6,575 nucleotides of DNA. It comes from CAVTAE01 sp051649365 (GTDB lineage Bacteria; Deinococcota; Deinococci; Deinococcales; Trueperaceae). The position numbers were made by a program, and so were the translations under genes. Location of the stretch: contig JBOFGY010000050.1 in assembly GCA_051649365.1 (NCBI GenBank), positions 1 through 6,575 of the forward strand. The letters run 5' to 3'. The notes under the pieces are model-generated. The model was not told where the DNA came from and searched no databases. It was given only the letters and a program-made list of their open reading frames with translations. Shown here piece after piece: positions 1 through 6,219 of the stretch. Each line of letters begins with the position of its first letter. The first letter of the stretch is position 1.

Positions 1-1207
1 GCCCTGCTTTCTCTGTGCCACCTGCGACGCTTACATAACTTTCCCACACGTTAATCGCATCTCCGTAACGGTTCAAACTAAAATAAGCATTGCCCAGAAA
101 TAACAAGGTGTCTAAATTTTCTGCGTTGACATCTCGAGCCTGCTCTAACACCCCTACGGCATCTTCGGTGCGCCCAGCAAAAAAGAGAGTTTGCCCAACT
201 CGTGATAAAGCTACATCGTTGTGCGGCCCAAACTGGGTGAGGATGTTTAAGTACACTTCGGCAGCGCGTTCGCGTTCTTCGGCTCTCCAATAAGCATCGG
301 CGAGGGCGAGTTGGTTGGCTTCGCTCGGGTTTTCATTGGCAGCACGTGAGGCGGGGGCAATACCCTTGAAGGTCTCGAGCCTCTCTTTGGCCTCGGTGTC
401 ATTGGCACCTTCTGGCGTAGCGACCAGAGCTTCTAAAGTCTTCACGGCATCATCAGTTTGACCGGTCACAAAATAAACTTCTGCCAGCGTGTAAAGCGTG
501 TCTAGGTTTGTGGGTTCTGCGTCTCTGGCTTTTTCTAAATAATCTTTTGCTTTTTCTAAATCTTGTTGCAACACTGCAAAGCCCAAACGCTGATAGGCAA
601 TCGCGGGTACAGGTTCAATCTCGTCTACAATGCGTTGATAAATTTCCTGACCATTTTCTGCGTCGCTTTGTTGCCAATACCAGTCACCAAGTGCAAGTAA
701 GTTTTCGGCATTGGGTTCACGTTCGGCGGCTTCTTGTAAATCTTTGAGCTGCTGCGCGAGTTCTAAGTCCTCTTCAAAAAAGGTCGTTACACTGGCGTTC
801 TCGCCAACTCGAGGTAGTACAAATTGATTGAGTGCGAGTGCAGACACGACCATGACGCTAAGTAGCCCCAACACCCCATAAGGAATGCGTCGTGGTGTAG
901 TTGGTGAGGTTGGGGTTACGGGTAGACCTTTAAGTTGCGCTTGTCGTTCGTCGAGCGCACGTAAAACTTTGGCCGCTTTTGCCTCGTAGCGAGCACGAAG
1001 TTCATCGCGACGTTCAGCTTTTAAGTCCTCACGCGCCTCGAGTTCCCTTATCGCCCGAAACAGCGCGTCGCGCTCTTCGCCTAAATCCTCGAGCAGTGGG
1101 TCTTTTTCATTGGGCAGTTTATCCGCTTGCTTCGGAAACAGTAGTGGAATTGCCGCGTAAGCGAAGAGGATGATAGCGAGAAGAACTATGACGATTAGGC
1201 TAAACAT
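1..1207 (-). CDS. ccmI: CcmI-like TPR apocytochrome chaperone (3' end off window)
   Basis: An open frame runs from ATG at 1207 to the left edge without a stop, giving 402 visible residues. Residues 1-24 are a membrane segment starting MFSLIVIVLLAI. Residues 36-93 are highly charged and look like a coiled coil. Residues about 109-131 are a second membrane segment. The rest is TPR helices, with recognisable units near 165-198, 203-236, 236-269, 331-364 and 365-398. Two membrane segments around a cytoplasmic coiled coil, then periplasmic TPRs, is the CcmI architecture (the region fused to the CcmH domain in E. coli CcmH). CcmI holds apocytochrome C-termini and passes them to the CcmF/CcmH ligase. 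Here it is a separate gene, 63 bases after ccmH, preceded by GAGG four bases before ATG. The C-terminus cannot be seen. The TPR part alone would be generic; the N-terminal layout and position make the call. Confidence 0.88.
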   Translation of the reverse strand, partial: MFSLIVIVLLAIILFAYAAIPLLFPKQADKLPNEKDPLLEDLGEERDALFRAIRELEAREDLKAERRDELRARYEAKAAKVLRALDERQAQLKGLPVTPTSPTTPRRIPYGVLGLLSVMVVSALALNQFVLPRVGENASVTTFFEEDLELAQQLKDLQEAAEREPNAENLLALGDWYWQQSDAENGQEIYQRIVDEIEPVPAIAYQRLGFAVLQQDLEKAKDYLEKARDAEPTNLDTLYTLAEVYFVTGQTDDAVKTLEALVATPEGANDTEAKERLETFKGIAPASRAANENPSEANQLALADAYWRAEERERAAEVYLNILTQFGPHNDVALSRVGQTLFFAGRTEDAVGVLEQARDVNAENLDTLLFLGNAYFSLNRYGDAINVWESYVSVAGGTEKAG

Positions 1208-1215
1208 AGAACCTC

Positions 1216-1263
1216 GGTAAAAGGTTGAAAAAACTTTTAACCTTTAACTTTTTACTTTTTACT
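1216..1263. repeat. Heptamer repeat hairpin between ccmH and ccmI
   Basis: Read on the minus strand, four consecutive 7-base units occupy 1263-1236: AGTAAAA, AGTAAAA, AGTTAAA, GGTTAAA. The opposite arm, read on the plus strand, has GGTAAAA (1216-1222) and GGTTGAA (1223-1229). The two arms can pair as an A/U-rich hairpin (AAAGGTT at 1220-1226 against AACCTTT at 1239-1245). The unit block begins 7 bases after the ccmH stop codon and ends just before the ccmI ribosome binding site. The function is unknown. It could stabilise or modulate the mRNA between the two genes, or be a passive repeat. Confidence 0.7.
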
Positions 1264-1270
1264 GCTTTTC

Positions 1271-1771
1271 TCACTGTTCCCATCGCATCTCCTCACGGAC
1301 GCGCTCGAGGTCTTCTTTGCTTACTTCGACAGGGGTTTTTGCTTGCTTCGTCCAACGTTTTAAGTACATCACTAAAAGAGCAACACCAATCATAGAGGTG
1401 ATGAAAGGTAAGAGCCACACGAGCAGATGCACACCGCGCTTGGGTGGATTAAGCAGAATCCAGTCGCCGTAACGCTCTTGAAAATAACTTAAGATTTCTC
1501 GGTCACTTTTCCCTTGCTCGAGTTGTTCCTGAATGATGTTGCGCATTTCTACGGCGATGGGTGAGCTGCTGTCCCCAACAGACTCCGCGGTACACACAGG
1601 ACAGCGCAGCTCGCCAGCCAGCTCGAAGACTTTAGGGTCGAGGGTTGGCGGGGGTGGGTCTTGGGCGAGAGATAGACTTATTACCGACATACAGAGGCAC
1701 AGAAAAAGTAAAGAAGGGAGTAGGGAGAAACCTTCAACCTTTAACCTTTTACTTTTTACTACTCTTATCAT
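1271..1771 (-). CDS. ccmH: CcmH (CycL-type) apocytochrome thiol reductase
   Basis: This 166-residue protein carries the family motif LRCPVC at residues 55-60 (redox cysteines C57 and C60), followed by the conserved three-helix region with IAVEMRNIIQEQLEQGKS and YFQERYGDWILLNPP up to about residue 110. A membrane anchor spans about 115-136 and the tail is charged. An N-terminal hydrophobic signal sits at about 16-36, probably cleaved near SLAQ. CcmH resolves or reduces the disulfide of apocytochrome CXXCH motifs together with CcmG, outside the membrane. ATG (1769-1771) overlaps the ccmG stop as ATGA, and GGAG lies ten bases upstream, so translation is probably coupled. It is the short CcmH form without a fused CcmI domain; that domain is the next gene. 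Codons 4-27 lie in a heptamer repeat element. Confidence 0.95.
   Translation of the reverse strand: MIRVVKSKRLKVEGFSLLPSLLFLCLCMSVISLSLAQDPPPPTLDPKVFELAGELRCPVCTAESVGDSSSPIAVEMRNIIQEQLEQGKSDREILSYFQERYGDWILLNPPKRGVHLLVWLLPFITSMIGVALLVMYLKRWTKQAKTPVEVSKEDLERVREEMRWEQ
1691..1760. repeat. Heptamer repeat element inside the ccmH signal peptide coding region
   Basis: Minus-strand 7-base units run from 1760 to 1733: AGTAAAA, AGTAAAA, GGTTAAA, GGTTGAA. The facing plus-strand arm has AGTAAAG (1707-1713), AAGGGAG (1714-1720) and TAGGGAG (1721-1727). AAAAAGTAAA (1703-1712) pairs perfectly with TTTACTTTTT (1748-1757). The block matches the ccmH-ccmI element in 28 of 31 positions (1730-1760 against 1233-1263). 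It encodes roughly residues 4-27 of CcmH, including VVKSKRLKVEG. The left boundary is approximate because the purine-rich arm is degenerate. Confidence 0.65.
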
Positions 1772-2310
1772 TGGAGTAGTTCTCCGATTTTTTGCTCGAG
1801 TACATCAGGTGTAATTACACCCTTGGATTGAAAGAGTAGTGTGCCATCCGCACGAACAAAAAATGTTTCAGGTACGCCGTAAAGCGCGTATTGGATACTC
1901 GTGCGACTATCATCGTCAATGAGGCTTGGGAAGGTTAAGTTAAATTCGTCCATCAAAGCTTCGCCTTCTTGGCGGTTGCCCTTGTCTTGTGTTTGAATAC
2001 CAATGAACATAACTCCGTCACCGTAGTCTTGCCAACCCTTTTCTAAAACAGGCATCTCTTCACGGCAAGGTGCACACCACGAGGCCCAAAAATTAATAAT
2101 CATGGGTTTGCCTTTATAATCACTTAGCTTGAATAGGGGGCCGTACTCGTCTTGGTAGCGTGCGTGAACAGGTAGTTCAAAATCATTGAGGGTTTGATTG
2201 AGTTTTGCGGCAGGTATATCGCTACGGCTTTTGTCAGTGCGGGTAAGACCGAAAAAGAACAAGCCACCAAGTAGGGCAACAATTGCACTTACTGTAATTA
2301 AACGTGTCAT
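1768..2310 (-). CDS. ccmG: CcmG/DsbE membrane-anchored thioredoxin
   Basis: A 180-residue TlpA/ResA/DsbE-type thioredoxin. Residues 1-22 form an uncleaved N-terminal membrane anchor, so the domain faces outward. The active site is W78-C79-A80-P81-C82 in INFWASWCAPCREEMP, and the cis-proline is P147 in YGVPETFF, the GVPETF signature shared by CcmG proteins. It delivers electrons (normally from CcdA/DsbD) to CcmH or the apocytochrome so that CXXCH thiols stay reduced for heme ligation. In-frame stops just upstream force a start at or after 2310. There is no clear Shine-Dalgarno sequence before this ATG, unlike ccmC and ccmD. It is separated from ccmF by a repeat element but overlaps ccmH by four bases. 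ResA or generic TlpA is the alternative by sequence; the operon context favours CcmG. Confidence 0.94.
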   Translation of the reverse strand: MTRLITVSAIVALLGGLFFFGLTRTDKSRSDIPAAKLNQTLNDFELPVHARYQDEYGPLFKLSDYKGKPMIINFWASWCAPCREEMPVLEKGWQDYGDGVMFIGIQTQDKGNRQEGEALMDEFNLTFPSLIDDDSRTSIQYALYGVPETFFVRADGTLLFQSKGVITPDVLEQKIGELLQ

Positions 2311-2362
2311 AACAAACTAACGCTATCACTTTCACAAACTATCTTAGTAGTGCGTTTTAATT

Positions 2363-2560
2363 CGTCATTGCGAGGAGCGTTTTGGTTGTGAGACCTTTTC
2401 CAGTCAAGCTTCAAGTGTAATTTGTAAAAAGCTAGCGACGAAGCAATCTCTTTGAGCTGAGTCTTAAACAAAACGAAGCAATACAGATTGCTTCGTCGCT
2501 GCGGTACACGCAAACTTAGTAAAAGACTTGGCCTGTTTCCGACGTAGACTCGCAATGACG
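2363..2560. repeat. MITE/BIME-like nested inverted-repeat element between ccmF and ccmG
   Basis: The ends are perfect 12-base inverted repeats: CGTCATTGCGAG at 2363-2374 and CTCGCAATGACG at 2549-2560. Inside is a perfect 16-base inverted pair, AGCGACGAAGCAATCT at 2434-2449 and its complement at 2485-2500. A further partial copy, ACGAAGCAAT, lies at 2473-2482. These words resemble a palindromic repeat found in many unrelated bacterial genomes and often mis-annotated as small proteins; that comparison is from memory. No transposase is encoded, so any movement would need enzymes supplied elsewhere. The element accounts for most of the 292-base gap 2311-2602; I see no gene or convincing terminator in the remaining bases. 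No target-site duplication was evident by eye. Confidence 0.85.
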
Positions 2561-2602
2561 AGAGAAAGTAAATAGGATTTGAAGTGTGGGTCGTTGTAAG
2601 TA

Positions 2603-4627
2603 TCATGCGTTGACCCTCGAGTCACGGCTCTCACGCACGCTGCGTCCACTTGGTGATAGCGCGTAAGCCGTGCCAATCACCATAATCGCTCCACCTACCC
2701 AAATCCAAGTGACGAGCGGGCTTTGCACAGCACGAATAGTTACGGATGTAGTTTCAGGTGTGACTTCGCCAACAATGTTTAAGTAAATATCATAAAAAGG
2801 TAAATAAATGACGGCAGGGGTAGCCACGACCATTTGCTGTCCTGCAAAACGGTTGAGCTTAGGACGCTTTACTTTAACGAGCCTGTCACCTTGCCACATT
2901 TCAATGACAGCCCCTGCACTAATGCGGTTTGGTGAGCGTCCTTCTAAAGACATAGCTTGAAGTTGTTCCATAGGTGAGTCAGTAAATTTATCAATCGCTT
3001 TTAGCGTGTAGCCTTGAAAGTTTACGCTTTCGCCAAACGGAATATTCATTTGCCTGTCTACACGGTAAGCACTACTGCCCATGACACCAAGTGCAATAAC
3101 AATCACACCAAAGTGAACAATCATCGAACCAAAGCGACGTTTGTTTTCAAAAGCATATTGTTTGAAAACCGTAGCAACGTTTTTCTGGGTGATTTTTGCC
3201 CTTGGAATCACTACACCCGCAATAAGCAAGCCGAGACTCACTAAATTCCAGCCGACCATGGCCATGGTGATGAGCGGATAAACTTTTCGCATTCCAAATG
3301 CAAATGAAGCAATAGTAAAAACAATTGCACCACCAAGCATCCACACTAAGTTCTTCGTTAAAGATTGTGTTTCCGCTTTGCGCCAGGGCAGTAATGGCCC
3401 AATGCCCATAAGTGCAAGTATCAACATCCAGATAGGCAAACTGGTTTGATTAAAGAAAGGTGCACCTACCGTTACTTTTTCGTTCGTCAGTGCTTCGACG
3501 ATAAGTGGGAACATGGTGCCAAGTAAGATGGCAAAGGCCATCGCAAGAAACAAAATGTTGCCACCTAAAAAACTTCCTTCGCGGCTTACGACATCATCGA
3601 GTTCGGCTTGGTCGCGCACTTGGTCCCATCGCCAAGCGACGAGTCCGAAGGCAACGAGCATAACGATGATGAAGAACACCAAGAACACAATGCCCACAGG
3701 CCCATCACCAAAGGCATGAACTGAAGACAACACACCCGAGCGTGTTAGAAAGGTGCCAAGAATTGTAAGCGTAAACGTCAGGACGATGAGCATCATGTTC
3801 CAAGACTTGAGCATCCGGCGGCGTTCTTGAACTTGCACACCGTGAATAAAAGCCGTTGCCGTAAGCCAGGGCATAAAGCTGACGTTTTCAACCGGATCCC
3901 AAGCCCAGTAGCCACCCCAACCTAAAACTTCGTAGCTCCACCAACCACCGGCAATAATTGCTGCACTAAGGAAGCCCCAACCTGTCATCGTCCAGGTTCT
4001 TGTTTGCGACATCCACTCTGTACCCGGACGGCGCGTAATGAGCGCAGCCATCGCAAAGGCAAAAGGAACCGTAAGCCCGACGAAACCTAGATACATCAGA
4101 ACAGGGTGAATGGCCATCATCCAGTGATTTTGCAAGAGGGCATTAGGGCCGGGGCCATCGGCGGGAGGGTTTGGTAATATTGTAAAGGGATTTGCCACAA
4201 ACGCCACTACGCCAATAAAAAAGACTTGTACGGCTTGCATGACGACAAGAGCCCAAGGACGCATGACATTGTTGGGTGCGGTTAGGGCCAAAACAGCGGT
4301 ATAAGCAGTGAGCAGCCAGGCCCAGAGCATGATGGAGCCCTCGAGCGCAGCCCACAGCGTCACGACTTTCACCCAGGTTGGCGAAGCAATACTGCTATGT
4401 TCGGCAACATATTTCATACTGAAGTCATTAAGCAAAAGCCCAACCTCAATGACTGCAATGCCGGTTGTCGTTGCTAAAAAAACCGCAATCGCCGTAAACC
4501 GCGCCGAGGTTTGCAACCGCGCATCACGGCGCACTGCACCTAACACACCTACAACAATCGCGTAGAGCGAGAGTGCCAAGGCCATTAGTGTGCTGGCTTG
4601 TCCGAGCTGTCCGAGGCTGAGGGTCAT
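2603..4627 (-). CDS. ccmF: CcmF cytochrome c heme lyase subunit
   Basis: A full-length (674 aa) polytopic membrane protein. The WWD heme-handling motif is at about residues 237-254 (WGGYWAWDPVENVSFMPW). The four histidines expected for CcmF are visible: H174 (IHPVLMY) and H304 (SSVHAFG) as outward-facing heme ligands, H262 (FIHGVQ) and H505 (IVHFG) as the intramembrane heme b ligands. FLTRSGVLSSVHAF is a family hallmark. A soluble external domain spans about 524-638, then a last membrane helix and a short charged tail. CcmF takes heme from holo-CcmE and, with CcmH/CcmI, attaches it to apocytochrome c. The start has AAGG eleven bases upstream. Its TGA stop overlaps an ATG as ATGA, but that ATG opens into repeat DNA rather than ccmG. 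Confidence 0.98.
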   Translation of the reverse strand: MTLSLGQLGQASTLMALALSLYAIVVGVLGAVRRDARLQTSARFTAIAVFLATTTGIAVIEVGLLLNDFSMKYVAEHSSIASPTWVKVVTLWAALEGSIMLWAWLLTAYTAVLALTAPNNVMRPWALVVMQAVQVFFIGVVAFVANPFTILPNPPADGPGPNALLQNHWMMAIHPVLMYLGFVGLTVPFAFAMAALITRRPGTEWMSQTRTWTMTGWGFLSAAIIAGGWWSYEVLGWGGYWAWDPVENVSFMPWLTATAFIHGVQVQERRRMLKSWNMMLIVLTFTLTILGTFLTRSGVLSSVHAFGDGPVGIVFLVFFIIVMLVAFGLVAWRWDQVRDQAELDDVVSREGSFLGGNILFLAMAFAILLGTMFPLIVEALTNEKVTVGAPFFNQTSLPIWMLILALMGIGPLLPWRKAETQSLTKNLVWMLGGAIVFTIASFAFGMRKVYPLITMAMVGWNLVSLGLLIAGVVIPRAKITQKNVATVFKQYAFENKRRFGSMIVHFGVIVIALGVMGSSAYRVDRQMNIPFGESVNFQGYTLKAIDKFTDSPMEQLQAMSLEGRSPNRISAGAVIEMWQGDRLVKVKRPKLNRFAGQQMVVATPAVIYLPFYDIYLNIVGEVTPETTSVTIRAVQSPLVTWIWVGGAIMVIGTAYALSPSGRSVRESRDSRVNA

Positions 4628-4669
4628 TTGGTGACCGCCTTGATTTTTACTCTTTGATTTAACTGAATG

Positions 4670-4756
4670 AGACAGGAGACAGGAGACAGGAGGCTATGTA
4701 ATGAAGCGAAGCTACAGGAGAAAAATCTCTTGCCTCTCGTCCCTCGTCCCTTGTCT
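4670..4756. repeat. Heptamer repeat hairpin between ccmE and ccmF
   Basis: GACAGGA is repeated three times in exact tandem at 4671-4691. The facing arm, read on the minus strand from 4756, has 7-base units AGACAAG, GGACGAG, GGACGAG, AGGCAAG. The arms (4670-4694 and 4732-4756) match at 18 of 25 positions as an inverted repeat, and some mismatches would become G-U pairs in RNA. The loop holds a smaller GAGA/TCTC-type hairpin near 4718-4730 and a GAAGCGAAGC word. This element fills most of the 162-base gap; the ccmF Shine-Dalgarno lies outside it. On the plus strand it is followed by a run of seven T, but no plus-strand gene exists for it to terminate. Confidence 0.75.
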
Positions 4757-4789
4757 AAAGTTTTTTTATTCACGCTCGACTCCATCTGC

Positions 4790-5218
4790 CTAGTACAACG
4801 TTTCTTTTAATTCTTCCAAATTCACGGCTTCACCTTCAGCGGGTGGTTTGTACTGCTCACTGTGTTTTACTTTGACGACGTTGCTCACAAAAATATCATT
4901 ATCGAATGTTCCTTCAACAACAACACCCGTATTATCATTAAAGAGTTCGGGTGGTGCGCCTGTGTAGTTAACAGTATAGGTTTGAAAGGTATCGGTAATA
5001 TTAAAGGTGAGCAGCAAATCTTTTTCAATAAATTTAACGCTGCCTGGTTCGACAACGCCCCCCAGTTGTACGCGGCGGTTTTCATAACGTTCTTTATGCT
5101 CTGCGTATTCACTTGGTAAAATAAAGTAGGTGAGTCCTGATTGCATCGCCCTATAAACTAAAAACCCAGCAAACACCAAAATCGCAACACCTGCAATGCT
5201 GTACACGATTTTTTTCAT
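4790..5218 (-). CDS. ccmE: CcmE heme chaperone
   Basis: A 142-residue protein with a single N-terminal membrane anchor (about residues 5-24) and an external OB-fold beta barrel. The covalent heme site is H119 in VKHSEQYKPP, giving the HxxxY form (H119, Y123), not the CxxxY variant known from some archaea and delta-proteobacteria. GVVVEGTF at about 98-105 matches the conserved strand before the heme site. CcmE receives heme from CcmC (with CcmAB and CcmD) and carries it to CcmF. The ATG overlaps the ccmD stop as ATGA, so translation is likely coupled. The C-terminal tail after the heme site is short and acidic. Confidence 0.97.
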   Translation of the reverse strand: MKKIVYSIAGVAILVFAGFLVYRAMQSGLTYFILPSEYAEHKERYENRRVQLGGVVEPGSVKFIEKDLLLTFNITDTFQTYTVNYTGAPPELFNDNTGVVVEGTFDNDIFVSNVVKVKHSEQYKPPAEGEAVNLEELKETLY

Positions 5219-5325
5219 TCTCTCTCGTCAGCCTTTCCTGCCCGCCAATTTAGATAAATAAGGTAGCCGCCATAGGCAATAACCAACTGACTCCACGCGA
5301 TAATGACCCAAGCCCAACTAGACAT
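5215..5325 (-). CDS. ccmD: CcmD small membrane protein
   Basis: A 36-residue protein, MSSWAWVIIAWSQ onward, with one membrane helix (about 4-26) ending in AYGGYLIYLNWR and a charged tail GKADERE. This size, topology and place between ccmC and ccmE are those of CcmD, which helps release holo-CcmE from the CcmABC complex. The start at 5325 is chosen because a strong GGGGAGGT ribosome site sits just upstream. A longer reading from 5397 would place an unrelated basic stretch before the helix and run through the ccmC 3' end. It overlaps ccmC by 8 bases and ccmE by 4. Sequence conservation in CcmD is weak, so context carries much of the call. Confidence 0.88.
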   Translation of the reverse strand: MSSWAWVIIAWSQLVIAYGGYLIYLNWRAGKADERE

Positions 5326-6040
5326 GTACGACCTCCCCTTTAATTTTAGGTTCAGGTTGCTCTTGTAGTTTCGCTTCGATGCGTCCAATACGAACACGTT
5401 CTAAAACAAAATACGTGTAAATGAGAGCTGCAACCACAACATTAAAAAGCAAAATCCAGCGCATGGTTGGATCCATAGAATCTTCGACACCTGACGAAGT
5501 AATTTGTAAACTTTTGTTGGGGTGAAGTGTTCTAAACCAAACGGTGGCCATCCAATTAAAAGGCAGACTTACTAAAATAATAATAGAAACAACCGCACTG
5601 ACACGTCCTTTGCGAACAGGGTCATCAATGAGACCTCGCACCACAAAATAACCCACCAACAAAGCAAGCAATAAGGCAGTTAGTGTAAGCCTTGGTTCCC
5701 AATCCCAATACACGCCTAAGGTTGGTTTGCTATAGGTCATACCACCAATAATGGTTAACAGCGCAAACACCAAAGCACTTTCGGTATGGGCAACGGCGTG
5801 AAGGTCATCGCTGGGTTTAGACCGCCATAAATAAAGCATTCCAAATACAGCGGCGACCCCCGAAGCTAAAAAGCACACCCAAACCACAGACACGTGGGCG
5901 TAGGTAATTCTAAAAAGTTCGCCTTGTTGGTAATCAGGTGGGCTAACAACCAAGCCTAAATACGCGCCAACACCAAATAGCACCAAGGTTACTAGGCCAA
6001 ATACGGTTAGCCACATGGGTCTTTTTTGTGCGTTTGTCAT
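5318..6040 (-). CDS. ccmC: CcmC heme transfer protein
   Basis: A 240-residue protein with six predicted membrane segments. H49 (ITYAHVSVVW) and H173 (FRTLHPNKS) match the two conserved external heme-ligand histidines of CcmC. The WWD-type motif lies at about 109-120, GVYWDWEPRLTL, where the usual Asp before the Arg-Leu-Thr block is Glu (E115). CcmC binds heme outside the membrane and is needed to form the covalent bond on CcmE. The tail beyond the last helix (about 215-240) is charged. AAGGAG nine bases before the ATG fixes the start. The 263-base gap to ccmB is unusual, since these genes are often adjacent. CcsA is a relative, but length and neighbours favour CcmC. Confidence 0.96.
   Translation of the reverse strand: MTNAQKRPMWLTVFGLVTLVLFGVGAYLGLVVSPPDYQQGELFRITYAHVSVVWVCFLASGVAAVFGMLYLWRSKPSDDLHAVAHTESALVFALLTIIGGMTYSKPTLGVYWDWEPRLTLTALLLALLVGYFVVRGLIDDPVRKGRVSAVVSIIILVSLPFNWMATVWFRTLHPNKSLQITSSGVEDSMDPTMRWILLFNVVVAALIYTYFVLERVRIGRIEAKLQEQPEPKIKGEVVHV
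5331..5338 (-). promoter_or_regulatory. Strong ribosome binding site deciding the ccmD start
   Basis: On the minus strand the sequence is GGGGAGGT, with its GGAGG core six bases before the ATG at 5325. It lies inside the ccmC coding region and supports the 36-residue CcmD over a longer 60-residue reading. Confidence 0.8.
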
Positions 6041-6049
6041 GACGGGTTA

Positions 6050-6055
6050 CTCCTT
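6050..6055 (-). promoter_or_regulatory. Ribosome binding site of ccmC
   Basis: AAGGAG on the minus strand, nine bases before the ATG at 6040. It supports independent initiation of ccmC after the long gap. Confidence 0.75.
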
Positions 6056-6219
6056 CAACATCCTACTTTACGACTTCGCTTTGCTTCATGCTATTCGTTC
6101 TCTAACACTTGATTTCTCTAATACACTACTTAACGTTCTGTGAGGCTCGAGCCCGAGGCTGGAAGGACTTATTTTAGCAAGTATGTGCTTATACGGCTAA
6201 GGGACATCTGTCTGTAAAA
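6056..6219. other. Non-coding part of the ccmB-ccmC gap
   Basis: No gene is supported here. Visible items are: a direct repeat TTCTCTAACACT (6098-6109) and TTCTCTAATACACT (6114-6127), 16 bases start to start; a 10-base palindrome GGCTCGAGCC (6144-6153) with GAGGCT on both sides; and, on the minus strand, TGC-TAAAAT (6179-6171), which could be an extended -10 hexamer but has no convincing -35 partner. A weak internal promoter for ccmC onward is possible and unproven. Confidence 0.4.

Noticed and set aside
90..1173. Plus-strand frames opposite ccmI (90-293, 508-747, 979-1173)
   Set aside because: They are antisense shadows of a continuous 402-codon CcmI-like frame and have no recognisable content.
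2307..2606. 99-codon minus-strand frame as a real gene between ccmF and ccmG
   Set aside because: Most of it lies in the inverted-repeat element, the peptide (for example SLRVPQRRSNLYC) has the look of repeat translation, and no domain is visible. Kept only as a possible coupling bridge in the findings.
3513..4565. Plus-strand frames opposite ccmF
   Set aside because: Antisense to a highly conserved membrane protein gene; compositions are shadows of hydrophobic codons.
4757..4768. Plus-strand intrinsic terminator (hairpin 4670-4756 plus T run)
   Set aside because: There is no plus-strand gene upstream, and on the operon strand the A/T run lies on the wrong side of the hairpin.
5215..5397. 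Longer 60-residue start for ccmD at 5397
   Set aside because: It adds a basic, non-helical segment inside the ccmC tail; the internal ATG at 5325 has a near-ideal ribosome site and gives a typical CcmD.
6063..6089. Eight-codon leader peptide (ATG at 6089, minus strand) before ccmC
   Set aside because: Too short to support, with no run of regulatory codons and no attenuator structure following it.
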